The notes under the pieces were generated by a model, which was not told the origin of the DNA, searched no databases, and saw only the letters and a program-made list of their open reading frames with translations. Source: a virus. From it: a stretch of 64,000 nucleotides of DNA. The position numbers and the translations under genes are program-made. The stretch lies in the IMG/VR virus record IMGVR_UViG_3300049460_000134, positions 51,556 to 115,555 of that record. The stretch is one strand, 5' to 3'. Every line of letters begins with the position of its first letter. Positions within the stretch are counted from its first letter, which is position 1. Shown one piece after another: positions 1 through 8,020 of this stretch.

Positions 1-1
1 C

Positions 2-40
2 ATCGTCGGTCTCATCCTCCTGGGAGCGGCAATCGCGTGA
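2..40 (+). CDS. C-terminal end of a small membrane protein (truncated by window edge)
   Basis: The first frame reads a hydrophobic stretch (IVGLILLGAAIA) and stops at TGA 38-40. This looks like the end of a transmembrane helix whose gene starts outside the window. It is followed by a 7-bp hairpin (35-51). Only twelve residues are visible, so the call is tentative. Confidence 0.35.
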   Translation: MVGLILLGAAIA

Positions 41-51
41 AAAATTCACGC

Positions 52-96
52 AGCCCACGAATTCACTGACTATTATTGTCAGTAAACATTGACTGA
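52..96 (+). promoter_or_regulatory. Putative promoter and dispersed operator copy 1
   Basis: A TATTAT-like -10 candidate at 71-76 is followed at once by an operator palindrome (77-96, arms TGTCAGT and ATTGACTGA). The same arrangement recurs before many other genes in the window. The ATG of the next gene lies only 11 bases after the operator, so the TTGACT inside it cannot be its -35 box. Confidence 0.6.
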
Positions 97-106
97 AGGT
101 TTGGAA

Positions 107-586
107 ATGGCAAGAAAAACCCTTGATGAAGCCGAAAAGGCAAGGCTTCAGCGTATTGCCGACCGCATTTTCGAGAAGGTGAAGGCACTCGACGGCATCT
201 ATTACGTCGAAGGCATGCATCAGCTTCCGGTTCTGCGGCACGACAGTGAATACCGCCAGGCGCCGATCGATAGCTCGATCGAGTTCCTGCTCTCCTCCGT
301 CCGCGTTGGCGGCCGCGGACAAATCATCTTCTGCTTCGAGCCGGCTGATAACCGTGAATTCAAGCATATTGAGGTCGAACAGCGGAAGATGGACGACGTC
401 TTCCCTCTTTTCGGTCCCGCCTATGCTGAAGCAATCGGCTCCGAGCAAGAGAACTTCGAGGCTCTGATCAACGAGACGTCCGAGGCGCTCGAGCTTGAGG
501 ACGAAGCCGCCGAGATCCGCAAGGCTCAAGAAGCTGAAGAGGCTCTCGAAAACAATCGCAAACTCCAAAACTACGGGAGATTCTAA
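107..586 (+). CDS. Hypothetical protein with C-terminal NYGRF tag
   Basis: About 159 residues, no family recognised. The N-terminal half mixes charged helix and beta segments; the C-terminal third is a Glu-rich predicted helix ending in QNYGRF. That ending recurs on seven other small proteins here. The codons for GRF contain a GGGAG ribosome site for the RuvC-like gene, whose ATG overlaps this stop (TAATG). ATG 107 was chosen because the in-frame TTG at 89 lies inside the operator. Confidence 0.8.
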   Translation: MARKTLDEAEKARLQRIADRIFEKVKALDGIYYVEGMHQLPVLRHDSEYRQAPIDSSIEFLLSSVRVGGRGQIIFCFEPADNREFKHIEVEQRKMDDVFPLFGPAYAEAIGSEQENFEALINETSEALELEDEAAEIRKAQEAEEALENNRKLQNYGRF

Positions 587-1179
587 TGGCAAAGATCCGC
601 ATTGGCGGTCTCGATGGTTCGCTGCGCAACTTCGGCATAGCGAAGCTGGACTATGAAACGGACACCGGCGAGCTCGAGCTGGTTGGTCTGAAACTGATCG
701 AGACGGAAAAGACGAAGGCAAAGCAGGTGCGCGCCTCGTCCGATACCTATGAGCGCGCCAGGACGCTCGCGACCGAGGCAGACGCCTACCTCGAGGACTG
801 CGATATCATCTTCGCCGAAATCCCGTTCGGCGGTAAATCCTATGACGCCGTGCTTGGCTTCGGGATTGTGATTGGCGTCTATGGCGCGCTCTCGCTGAAG
901 ACCCCGCTGATCGAGGTCGCTCCGGCTGAGACGAAGAAGGCAGCCGTCGGCACGCGCACTGCGTCGAAGGAAGAAATGATTGCCTGGGCATTTGAGAAGT
1001 TCCCGGATGGTCCGTGGCTGCGACACGCCAAGAACGGCAAGGGCTACAGCAAGGGCGATCCGACCAACGCAAACGAACACCTGGCAGACGGCTGCGGCGT
1101 TGCCTTTGCAGGTATCAAGACGCCGGCGTTCCGCCAGGCTGCCGCAATGCTCGCGACTTCGCTCAAGAAGGCAGCATAA
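586..1179 (+). CDS. RuvC-like Holliday junction resolvase / RNase H-fold nuclease
   Basis: About 197 residues. The N-terminus (GGLDGSLRNFGIA) matches the first RuvC strand with its catalytic Asp, FAEIPFGG carries the second acidic residue, and the C-terminal NEHLADGCGVA carries the last. Phage RuvC-like enzymes resolve branched replication DNA before packaging. Fold assignment is from motif spacing; the exact substrate is inferred. It is translationally coupled to the tagged protein upstream. Confidence 0.75.
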   Translation: MAKIRIGGLDGSLRNFGIAKLDYETDTGELELVGLKLIETEKTKAKQVRASSDTYERARTLATEADAYLEDCDIIFAEIPFGGKSYDAVLGFGIVIGVYGALSLKTPLIEVAPAETKKAAVGTRTASKEEMIAWAFEKFPDGPWLRHAKNGKGYSKGDPTNANEHLADGCGVAFAGIKTPAFRQAAAMLATSLKKAA

Positions 1180-1198
1180 TCGTAAAATCAAGCCTGTT

Positions 1199-1220
1199 TA
1201 GTCAGTAAAAACTGACTTAC
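1199..1220 (+). promoter_or_regulatory. Dispersed operator copy (AGTCAGTA...ACTGACTTAC)
   Basis: Imperfect palindrome directly after the resolvase gene and 33 bases before nrdB. This subtype (right arm ACTGACTTACAAT) is also found at 29049, 52303 and 56016. It probably controls the nrd operon. Confidence 0.6.
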
Positions 1221-1252
1221 AATGAGCACACCTTTCACTGCAGGAGCACCGA

Positions 1253-2215
1253 ATGCTTTTCGAACGCCAGGTCGAGCGTCTGCCCGACCATTATCCGTGG
1301 ACACAGGACTACATCGAAGCCATGCAGGATGGCTTCTGGACCGCAAAGAAGTTCACTTTCGACACCGACAAGACCGACTATGAGCTCAATCTCAATGAGG
1401 CTGAGCGCCAGATGGTCACGCGCTGCCTTGCAGCGATCGCCCAGATCGAGGTCTCCGTGAAGGAGTTCTGGAAACGCCTCGGCGATCATCTTCCGCATCC
1501 TTCGATTAAGGATCTCGGGATCACGATGGCCTACATCGAGGTCATCCATAACAACGCCTACGAAAAGCTCCTGAAGAAGCTCGGTCTGATCGACGTCTTC
1601 AAGGACAACATGAGTGTTCCGGCTGTTGCTGGGCGCGTCGGCTATCTCAACAAGCACGGCGAGCGCGTCTACAGCGACAACCGCAAGCAATACATCTACA
1701 GCCTGATCCTTTTCACGATGTTCGTGGAAAACGTCAGCCTCTTCAGCCAGTTCTACGTGATCCTCTGGCTCAACCGCTTTCAGAACGTGCTCAAGGATGC
1801 TGCGCAGCAGGTGAAATACACGCGCAACGAGGAGCTTCTACACGCCCAGGCCGGCGCCAAGATCATCATGACGCTCCGCAAGGAATATCCGGAGCTGTTC
1901 GATCAGGAAATGGAACGCAAAATCAAGCACGAATGCCACGTCGCGTTCGGCGCTGAATGCGAACTCATCAACTGGATGATCGGCGATTTCCAGGGCGACA
2001 AGCTCAATGCCGAAGTGCTCAAGGGCTACGTTGCTCAGCGCTTCAACGAAAGCCTCGAAATGGTCGGCTACGAGCCGGTCTTCCACGTCGACAAGTCCGT
2101 CCAGGAGGCGACCTTCTGGATGACCGAGGGGCTCTACGCTCCATCGAAGGTCGATTTCTTCCACTCTGAACCCACCGAATACGCGCAGGCCGACTCTGCG
2201 GACGACGAATTTTAA
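1253..2215 (+). CDS. nrdB: Ribonucleotide reductase, class I small (radical) subunit
   Basis: 320 residues, a little shorter than typical NrdB. Ferritin-like di-iron ligands are visible: an E in the first helix pair (AAIAQIEVSVKEFW), E-I-I/V-H in AYIEVIHNNAY, and EELLHAQAG later. It makes the tyrosyl-type radical needed by NrdA to reduce ribonucleotides. The C-terminus is acidic and ends DDEF, where class I small subunits dock the large subunit. It sits 14 bases before nrdA. Confidence 0.93.
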   Translation: MLFERQVERLPDHYPWTQDYIEAMQDGFWTAKKFTFDTDKTDYELNLNEAERQMVTRCLAAIAQIEVSVKEFWKRLGDHLPHPSIKDLGITMAYIEVIHNNAYEKLLKKLGLIDVFKDNMSVPAVAGRVGYLNKHGERVYSDNRKQYIYSLILFTMFVENVSLFSQFYVILWLNRFQNVLKDAAQQVKYTRNEELLHAQAGAKIIMTLRKEYPELFDQEMERKIKHECHVAFGAECELINWMIGDFQGDKLNAEVLKGYVAQRFNESLEMVGYEPVFHVDKSVQEATFWMTEGLYAPSKVDFFHSEPTEYAQADSADDEF

Positions 2216-2229
2216 AAGGACTGAAGATT

Positions 2230-3912
2230 ATGCGACAAGATTATGCCTGGCTGAACCAGGTGGCTCTAACTACGCTCTCGCGCGGCTATCTGCGCGAGGG
2301 CATCGCGCCTGAGAACCTCAAGGAAGAGGCGATCGCGCGTGTCAATGCCATCGTAGATCGTGCAGAAGAAATCCTCGGTTTTGAACTGCCGACGCTGCGC
2401 CTGGGCGTCAAGCGCGGTTGGGTCTCACCCGCCTCTCCGATCTGGTCGAACTTCGGCGCTGGGCGCGGTCTGCCGATTAGCTGCAACGGCAGCTTCATGG
2501 CCGACGACATGGACTCCATTCTCTTCAAGAATGCCGAGATTGGCATGATGACGAAGGAAGGCGCTGGCACTTCTGTCTATATGGGCAAGCTGCGTCCGTT
2601 CGGCTCTGCTATCTCTGGCGGTGGACGCTCGGAAGGTCCGACGCATTTCGCTCGGCTGCCGCAGGAACAGGTGACTGTCGTCTCGCAGGGCAACACGCGC
2701 CGCGGCAATGCAGCCGTCTACCTCGATATCGAGCATGAAGACGCCGAGCGCTGGCTGGATATGCGTTCGATCTCTGGTGGCGTGCACCATCCGATCCAGC
2801 ATCTTTCGTTCGGCGTGGTCATCGGCGACGACTGGATGAACGCGATGCTCGCCGAAGAAAAGGGCGGTCCTAAGCGCAAGCTGATGGCGAAGATTCGCAA
2901 CAAGCGGCGCGAGACTGGCTTTCCCTACATTGTCTTCCGCGACAACGCCAACAATGCTCGCCCGGAAGTGCTGAAGCGGCTTGGTCTGCTGATCTATGCC
3001 TCGAACCTGTGCACTGAGGTCATGCTGCCGTCCGGTCCCGACGAAAGCTTCGTCTGTGATCTGTCCTCGGTCAATGCGCTCTATTACCACGAGTGGAAGA
3101 GCACGCCGTTCGTCCGCGAAATGATCTACATGCTCGACGCGGTGATGACGGAATACATCGAGAAGATCCGCGGTGTCCGGCTGCTCGCTGATGCGCTTCG
3201 CTTTGCAGAACGCTGGCGCGCTCTTGGTCTCGGTGTTCTCGGCTGGCATTCGCTGCTGCAATCGCAGATGATCGCCATCGAAAGCGATGAGGCTCGAGCG
3301 CTGAATATCGAAATCAGCGAGTATCTCGCCACCGAGTCACACGCCGCATCCCGCGACCTCGCCGAACGTCTTGGAGAGCCGGAAGGGCTGAAGGGCACTG
3401 GCTACCGCAACCTGACGGTTAATGCGATCGCGCCTACCACATCCTCGTCGATCATCTGCGGCCAAGTTTCGCAGCAACGCGAGCCTTGGACTGCAAATAT
3501 CTTCGAGAACGACAATGCCAAGGGCGTTTTCACGCAGCGCAACGTGTTCCTTGAGGAGCTGCTCGAAAGCAAGGGGCGCAACGACCAGCAGACTTGGCTC
3601 TCGATCTTGCAGAATGCCGGCTCCGTGCAACATTTGGACTTCCTGACGCAGCACGAGCGCAACGTCTTCAAGACCTTTGCCGAGATCGACCAGGCAGAGC
3701 TGATCCGTCAGACTGCGGACTGCCAGAAGTATATCGATCAGGGCATCAGTCATAACATCATCCTGCCGCCCGAAGCGACGATGAAGGAAGATATCGATCT
3801 GATCGTGTTGGCGTGGAGAAGCGGTTTGAAATCGCTCTACTATCGCAAGGGCTTGAACAAGGCACAGGAACTGGCTCGCCAGAATGCTTCCTGCGTGGCG
3901 TGTGAGGCGTAA
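2230..3912 (+). CDS. nrdA: Ribonucleotide reductase, class I large (catalytic) subunit, compact
   Basis: 560 residues against roughly 750 for E. coli NrdA. It has the substrate-site Cys in SCNGSF, the NLCTE radical/active-site motif, the paired tyrosines in LYYRKG for radical transfer, and a C-terminal CVACEA redox pair. The N-terminal ATP-cone domain that carries the activity (dATP) switch appears absent, so the phage enzyme may escape dATP shut-off; that is inference. It is followed one base later by a redoxin. Confidence 0.93.
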   Translation: MRQDYAWLNQVALTTLSRGYLREGIAPENLKEEAIARVNAIVDRAEEILGFELPTLRLGVKRGWVSPASPIWSNFGAGRGLPISCNGSFMADDMDSILFKNAEIGMMTKEGAGTSVYMGKLRPFGSAISGGGRSEGPTHFARLPQEQVTVVSQGNTRRGNAAVYLDIEHEDAERWLDMRSISGGVHHPIQHLSFGVVIGDDWMNAMLAEEKGGPKRKLMAKIRNKRRETGFPYIVFRDNANNARPEVLKRLGLLIYASNLCTEVMLPSGPDESFVCDLSSVNALYYHEWKSTPFVREMIYMLDAVMTEYIEKIRGVRLLADALRFAERWRALGLGVLGWHSLLQSQMIAIESDEARALNIEISEYLATESHAASRDLAERLGEPEGLKGTGYRNLTVNAIAPTTSSSIICGQVSQQREPWTANIFENDNAKGVFTQRNVFLEELLESKGRNDQQTWLSILQNAGSVQHLDFLTQHERNVFKTFAEIDQAELIRQTADCQKYIDQGISHNIILPPEATMKEDIDLIVLAWRSGLKSLYYRKGLNKAQELARQNASCVACEA

Positions 3913-3913
3913 G

Positions 3914-4156
3914 ATGAGTATTCACGTTCTCATCCGATCCAATCCACCCTGTCCTTCCTGCCTCAAGACAAAAGCGCTCCTTGAGCGGCGCGGTCTGGCC
4001 TTCACGGCAGAAGATCACGAGACGCCGGAGAAGGTTGAGACCTTCGTCGCTGCCGGCCATCGCACCTTTCCGCGCGTCTTCATTGACGACAAGCTGATAG
4101 GTGGCTTCGAAGATCTCGAACGCCATCTTGCTTCGCTGGAAGATGACGATTTCTGA
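3914..4156 (+). CDS. NrdH-like glutaredoxin
   Basis: 80 residues with an N-terminal CPSC redox motif, the cis-Pro segment TFPRVFI and the glutaredoxin ending IGGFEDLERHL. It probably re-reduces NrdA. ATG 3914 follows the nrdA stop by one base, so the two are coupled. It ends the nrd operon. Confidence 0.88.
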   Translation: MSIHVLIRSNPPCPSCLKTKALLERRGLAFTAEDHETPEKVETFVAAGHRTFPRVFIDDKLIGGFEDLERHLASLEDDDF

Positions 4157-4172
4157 GAAATAGCGCTTGCGT

Positions 4173-4222
4173 CCCAATCGCGCATCGTTATAAATGCTCT
4201 TGTAAGTAAATACTGACTGACA
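4173..4222 (+). promoter_or_regulatory. Putative promoter and operator copy
   Basis: TTGCGT at about 4168-4173, then TTATAA at 4189-4194, then an operator palindrome at 4201-4222 (GTAAGTA..TACTGACTGAC). It would drive the structured leader and the genes from 4572. A half-site (TGTCAGTCAG) follows at about 4232. Confidence 0.5.
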
Positions 4223-4305
4223 CGAAAGCGATGTGTCAGTCAGTTCCAGCGATCGAAGATCAACCGCTCTACGAGGTGTCGCCTTATGAACCGCTAAGTC
4301 GGGTT

Positions 4306-4324
4306 TATCAGTCAAAATTGATTA
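4306..4324 (+). promoter_or_regulatory. Operator copy inside the leader region
   Basis: ATCAGTCAAAATTGATTAA is a weaker copy of the dispersed palindrome, about 100 bases after the one at 4201. Paired operators at this spacing could allow looping, but that is inference. Confidence 0.45.
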
Positions 4325-4338
4325 AGAAAAAGACGTCG

Positions 4339-4546
4339 CCAGGAGCCGTCAGAAAATAAACCTGGCTCTTATGTGAGTGGAGCGCGAAGGCTGAGCTAAA
4401 GGCCTGTTGTATTCGCGATGCAGCGAAACGAGAAAACCGGATTCTCGCGTAGCGGGCTCCGCTCACATAAGAGACCTGACGAGGACTGCGGTGAAGTCTC
4501 TCGCTTACAAGCGTGGCTAGGGTTCGAGTCCCTTAAGGGTCGCCTG
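4339..4546 (+). ncRNA. Highly structured RNA leader or non-coding RNA with tRNA-like T-arm
   Basis: An 18-bp stem pairs 4366-4383 (CTCTTATGTGAGTGGAGC) with 4456-4473, with a single G-U. It encloses three hairpins: AGGC/GCCT (4388-4405), TTCGC/GCGAA (4412-4427) and CGAGAA/TTCTCG with a 7-base loop (4429-4447). Downstream are a GACT/AGTC hairpin with a 7-base loop (4484-4498), CGCT/AGCG (4502-4513) and AGGG-TTCGAGT-CCCT (4519-4533), which looks like a tRNA T-arm. AGGAGCC (4341-4347) can instead pair with GGCTCTT (4364-4370), competing with the main stem. No full tRNA can be folded. Confidence 0.6.
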
Positions 4547-4571
4547 TTCAACACCTACTGAGGAGAAGCGC

Positions 4572-4856
4572 ATGTCTGCCACCATTCTTGCATTCAAGCC
4601 GCGTTCTAAGCCAGAGCCGGAGTCCGTAAAGCAGCCGGCGCCTAACCAGCTCGAGATTTCAAAGTTTGAGTGCGATCACCTCGACCGCGTGATTGATCGC
4701 GCCGTCCATGTGCTTGACGTCATCCACTCTGGTCCGGCGCTCATCAAGCAGTTCCTCGCCGGCCAGCGCACGATCGCCTCCACCGTCAAGCACGGCGGCG
4801 TCGAATACGAGCTGCAGATCAGCCTCGTCGAAAAGCATTCCCCTCGCTTCGCATAA
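4572..4856 (+). CDS. Hypothetical protein
   Basis: 94 residues, family not recognised. A Pro-rich basic start is followed by a helical segment and a beta-rich C-terminus (KHGGVEYELQISLVEK). A strong AGGAG lies 8 bases before the ATG. It is the first gene after the structured RNA and may be controlled by it. Confidence 0.75.
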   Translation: MSATILAFKPRSKPEPESVKQPAPNQLEISKFECDHLDRVIDRAVHVLDVIHSGPALIKQFLAGQRTIASTVKHGGVEYELQISLVEKHSPRFA

Positions 4857-4868
4857 TAGGAGATTCCA

Positions 4869-5114
4869 TTGCGAAACTTTCTTTCTCGCCTTTTCCGCCG
4901 CAACCAGACGATCGTCACGAACGTCTCGGTCAATCACCAGGTCAACGTGATCCGTGATGACGCCGACTATATCGACGCGCTCGAAAACCGGATCGCCGAT
5001 CTCCTGGTCGCCAACACCGACTACGTGATGCGCCTTCAGGCTCGCGGCATTCGCGTCAAGGAGCTCGAGACGGAAAACGCCGAGCTGCGCGCACAGATCC
5101 CTGTTGCGGCATAA
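4869..5114 (+). CDS. Hypothetical coiled-coil protein
   Basis: 81 residues starting at TTG behind TAGGAG. The N-terminus is very basic (MRNFLSRLFRRN), and the C-terminal half (DALENRIADLL...RVKELETENAELRAQ) has clear leucine heptads of a coiled coil. Function unknown; it lies in a string of four small genes before thyA. Confidence 0.7.
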   Translation: MRNFLSRLFRRNQTIVTNVSVNHQVNVIRDDADYIDALENRIADLLVANTDYVMRLQARGIRVKELETENAELRAQIPVAA

Positions 5115-5119
5115 CGCAC

Positions 5120-5326
5120 ATGGGGCTTTCGGCTAACGGGAAGCCTATAACGCCCTACCAAGGCTCGTGGGCATGGAAAATGGAGCAGCGCCGCAAGCTC
5201 GGCGCGCTTCGCGAGCAAGAAACCACCCTCTTCATCAATGGCAACAATCGCGAGGCTGCAGAGCGTCGCGACGAAGCCGCAGATCTCGAAAGGAGCTTAC
5301 ATGGCGGACAGACGCCTAACGACTGA
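5120..5326 (+). CDS. Hypothetical small charged protein
   Basis: 68 residues, not recognised. It is Arg/Glu-rich and helical from residue 18 on. Its 3' end overlaps the next gene by 26 bases in another frame. It has no clear ribosome site; the ATG lies five bases after the previous stop, suggesting coupling. Confidence 0.6.
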   Translation: MGLSANGKPITPYQGSWAWKMEQRRKLGALREQETTLFINGNNREAAERRDEAADLERSLHGGQTPND

Positions 5327-5531
5327 AGACAGGCATACGCCGAAGTTGAAGCAGATCGCCGGTCTCATCCAGGGACTGACCTTCCGCGAAATGCAGCATA
5401 TCTCGGAATTGCTGAGGGATGAGCTGCAAGTGAGCGGCTCAATGCCTGTTACCGATGCGCTGCTAAAAGTTGCCGACAATCTTCTCGGCTTCGACACGCA
5501 GACCGGAATTCCCTTTCGTTCCGCTTCCTGA
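5301..5531 (+). CDS. Hypothetical protein
   Basis: 76 residues. ATG 5301 is preceded by AAGGAG, which decides the start. The centre ([21 protein letters not shown]) looks like paired helices. It is immediately upstream of thyA. Family not recognised. Confidence 0.65.
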   Translation: MADRRLTTEDRHTPKLKQIAGLIQGLTFREMQHISELLRDELQVSGSMPVTDALLKVADNLLGFDTQTGIPFRSAS

Positions 5532-5550
5532 AACAATAAGGACACCTCCT

Positions 5551-6546
5551 TTGACCTTTCTCATCAATGACCCTGTGACGAAGATCACCGGCGACTACAG
5601 CTTCGACGGCACGGTCGTCGCAGCATTCGACAAGCAGGACGGCAAGCAACGCTACGTCGTCGAGGACGATCGCGGCGCGCTGCATATCTACAGCGAACAG
5701 AACCTCCGGCTGATCGGCAACATGGCTGATCACCAGTATCTGCGTGTCCTCAAGAAGCTGCTCGACAAGGGCGTCTATCGCGAAGGTCGCAACGGCGGCA
5801 CTTATGGTCTCTTCGGCGAACAGATGCGCTTCGACCTCTCTCGCGGCTTCCCGCTGCTGACGACCAAGAAGGTTCACTTCCACTCCATCGTCGTTGAATT
5901 GCTCTGGTTCCTCCGCGGCGAGACGAACATCAAGTTTCTGAAGGACCATAACGTCTCGATCTGGGATGAATGGGCTGACGAGAAGGGTGATCTTGGTCCG
6001 GTCTACGGCGCGCAGTGGCGCACCTGGCCGACGATCGAGCATCAGTGCGCCGATATCTACTATCCCGGCCACATCGACCAGATCCAGAAGGTGATCGACG
6101 GCCTCAAGCGCGATTCATACGGTCGCCGGCACATCGTCTCGGCATGGAATCCGGCTGAGATCGATGAAATGGCGCTTCCGCCCTGTCACTGCCTCTTCCA
6201 GTTCTTCGTGTCTGACAACAAGCTGAGCTGCCAACTCTACCAGAGGAGCGCAGATTGGTTTTTGGGGGTCCCATTCAACGTTGCCTCATACGCGCTGCTG
6301 ACCATGCTGATTGCGCGCGAAACCGGCCTTCAGCTTGGCGAATTCGTGCATAGCTTCGGCGATCTGCACCTCTACGCCAATCACATCGAGCAGGCCAAGG
6401 AGCAGCTCACTCGCGAGCCGCGCAAGTTGCCGAAGGTGCTCATCAATCCGGACATCGACAAGCACATCTTCGACCTGGAAGTCGGTGACGTCGCTCTCGT
6501 CAACTACGATCCCCATCCAGCGATCAAAGCGCCGGTCTCAGCGTAA
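5551..6546 (+). CDS. thyA: Thymidylate synthase with N-terminal beta extension
   Basis: 331 residues from TTG 5551. ThyA hallmarks: [15 protein letters not shown] (phosphate-binding Arg), [10 protein letters not shown] (nucleophilic Cys), [16 protein letters not shown] and HLYANH. It makes dTMP from dUMP using methylene-folate. Roughly the first 55 residues ([20 protein letters not shown] then [10 protein letters not shown]) are an extra small beta domain, seen in my memory as a stand-alone phage or rhizobial segment. The upstream AAGGA supports TTG; no ATG lies near. Confidence 0.92.
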   Translation: MTFLINDPVTKITGDYSFDGTVVAAFDKQDGKQRYVVEDDRGALHIYSEQNLRLIGNMADHQYLRVLKKLLDKGVYREGRNGGTYGLFGEQMRFDLSRGFPLLTTKKVHFHSIVVELLWFLRGETNIKFLKDHNVSIWDEWADEKGDLGPVYGAQWRTWPTIEHQCADIYYPGHIDQIQKVIDGLKRDSYGRRHIVSAWNPAEIDEMALPPCHCLFQFFVSDNKLSCQLYQRSADWFLGVPFNVASYALLTMLIARETGLQLGEFVHSFGDLHLYANHIEQAKEQLTREPRKLPKVLINPDIDKHIFDLEVGDVALVNYDPHPAIKAPVSA

Positions 6547-6548
6547 GA

Positions 6549-6603
6549 TATCCACGCGCAACCCAACATTTCTTGCGCTATTGTGTCAGTAACAATTGAC
6601 TGA
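6549..6603 (+). promoter_or_regulatory. Two-part promoter and operator
   Basis: TATCCACGCGCAACCC at 6549-6564, a spacer, then GCGCTATT at about 6576-6583, then the palindrome TGTCAGTAACAATTGACTGA (6583-6602). The ATCCAC.CG.A.CCC element recurs at 7937, 15033, 17590, 19946, 22954 and 23966. Confidence 0.55.
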
Positions 6604-6630
6604 TAGCGCGAGCAAAGATAAGGACGATCC

Positions 6631-6834
6631 ATGTCAGAAAAGATCGACATTCACATCGACCACTACATCGCCCAGGAAGGCGGTGTTGGCTTCTACTATT
6701 CGGTGATGCCATCGACTGAGCTGTTTGGACCGTTCGAAACTGCACAACTCGCCGCTGAAGGTGCTCTCGCAGCGCTTCAAGGGGCGATGGACGACATTGT
6801 AATGGCCGCACTCGGCATCGAAAAAGGAGAGTAA
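6631..6834 (+). CDS. Hypothetical small acidic protein
   Basis: 67 residues, alternating beta (IDIHIDHYIA...GFYYSVMPS) then a helix. AGGACG precedes the ATG. It is in an operon with dut, two bases upstream. Not recognised; a dUTPase partner is possible but nothing shows it. Confidence 0.7.
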   Translation: MSEKIDIHIDHYIAQEGGVGFYYSVMPSTELFGPFETAQLAAEGALAALQGAMDDIVMAALGIEKGE

Positions 6835-6836
6835 AC

Positions 6837-7304
6837 ATGGGCGGCACGCTCATTGAACAGACCAAGGTTATCGTGAGCAAGGTTCACGAGAAGGCATTCA
6901 TTCCGACATACGGATCTGACGAGGCGGCCGGCGCTGACCTTTACGCTGTTGTCGATGGTCCGGACGCTATCCCGGTTCCGGTCGGCGAGCGCGTGCTCGT
7001 CAAGACCGGCTTGTCGATCGAGCTCCTGCCTGGCTACGAAGCCCAGGTGCGTCCTCGTTCCGGTCTGGCACTGAAGCAGGGCATCACGGTCCTCAACACG
7101 CCTGGCACGATCGACAGCGACTATCGCGGCGAGGTTGGCGTCATCCTTTATAACGCTGGCAACCGGACGTATTTCGTCAACCACGGCGATCGCATCGCTC
7201 AGTTGGTGATTGCGCCTGTCGTGCGCGGTGTCTTCGTTGTCGGCGAACTCAGCGACAGTAACCGCGGCGAAGGTGGCTTTGGCTCGACTGGAGTTTCCGC
7301 CTAA
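6837..7304 (+). CDS. dut: dUTP diphosphatase
   Basis: 155 residues, the normal size for trimeric dUTPase. Motifs in order: DEAAGADLYA (1), RPRSGLALK (2), NTPGTIDSDYRGEVGVIL (3), GDRIAQLVI (4) and the C-terminal RGEGGFGSTG (5). It hydrolyses dUTP to dUMP, feeding thymidylate synthase and keeping uracil out of DNA. The AGGAG ribosome site is 7 bases from the ATG. Its stop overlaps the next start. Confidence 0.94.
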   Translation: MGGTLIEQTKVIVSKVHEKAFIPTYGSDEAAGADLYAVVDGPDAIPVPVGERVLVKTGLSIELLPGYEAQVRPRSGLALKQGITVLNTPGTIDSDYRGEVGVILYNAGNRTYFVNHGDRIAQLVIAPVVRGVFVVGELSDSNRGEGGFGSTGVSA

Positions 7305-7924
7305 TGCTCTACGGCATCTGCGGTGCTCATCGCAGTGGAAAAACCACACTTGCCAAGCGCGTCGCGGAAGAACTTGGTATCGAGTTCATCGATACCTCGT
7401 TCGGCTCCATCAGCAAGGGCAAACGCAATCCGGTCGCTCCCATGACTCTCAGGGAGCGGCTCGACATTCAGGTTCACGGCCTGGAACGCCACCTGGAGCT
7501 CATCCTTCAGGCAAGCCGGCCGGCAATCGTCGATCGCACGCCGCTCGACATGTTCGGCTATCTCCTCGCAGAATTTCACATGACCTCCGATCGCCATGCT
7601 GATGCGGACGTCCTGGAAGGAGCTGCCTACCTCGCCGAGCAATACCTCGAGGCTGTGAAGCTCAACTACGACATGGTCTTCTTCACGGAGATCCTGCCGG
7701 TCTACGAGGTCGATACCTCGAAGCCGACGCCGCCAAACAATCGTGCCTTCCAGCTTCACCTGGACGCGATCATCCGCGGCGGTCTGCATCGGCTCCATGA
7801 CGAGATCAACCATGCCGTTGTGCCAGCGATACCGCTTGCGGAGCGCGTGGAACAGGTCTCGGAACTGATCGTGGAGCGGATGAACGAAATCGACGACCAG
7901 CGCAAAGCCGTCGGATTCCACTAA
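7304..7924 (+). CDS. P-loop nucleoside/nucleotide kinase-like protein
   Basis: 206 residues. Walker A is GAHRSGKTT at residues 6-14 and a DRTPLD segment near residue 80 resembles the LID/acceptor region of deoxynucleoside kinases. It is coupled to dut (TAATG) and so probably phosphorylates a (deoxy)nucleotide, although the acceptor cannot be told. A second unrelated P-loop kinase is at 43547. Confidence 0.75.
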   Translation: MLYGICGAHRSGKTTLAKRVAEELGIEFIDTSFGSISKGKRNPVAPMTLRERLDIQVHGLERHLELILQASRPAIVDRTPLDMFGYLLAEFHMTSDRHADADVLEGAAYLAEQYLEAVKLNYDMVFFTEILPVYEVDTSKPTPPNNRAFQLHLDAIIRGGLHRLHDEINHAVVPAIPLAERVEQVSELIVERMNEIDDQRKAVGFH

Positions 7925-7936
7925 GCCACACGAAAA

Positions 7937-7988
7937 AGCCACGCGCATCCCAACTGCGCGTGAGCTATTCAGTAATTATTGACTGACA
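7937..7988 (+). promoter_or_regulatory. Two-part promoter and operator before rIIA
   Basis: CCACGCGCATCCCAAC, then GAGCTATT, then a near-perfect operator (TTCAGTAATTATTGACTGAC). Same architecture as at 6549. ATG of rIIA follows 33 bases later behind AAGGAG. Confidence 0.6.
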
Positions 7989-8020
7989 ACAAACAAGAAC
8001 AGACACAAGGAGACAGAAGC

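Noticed and set aside
77-96. TTGACT inside the palindrome as the -35 box of each promoter
   Set aside because: Start codons often lie within 10-35 bases downstream, too close for a promoter starting there; the -10-like boxes lie before the palindrome.
4474-4546. A tRNA gene
   Set aside because: The TTCGAGT T-loop and a D-like hairpin are there, but no acceptor stem pairs (GACCTGA against AAGGGTC fails in two positions) and no seven-base anticodon loop forms.
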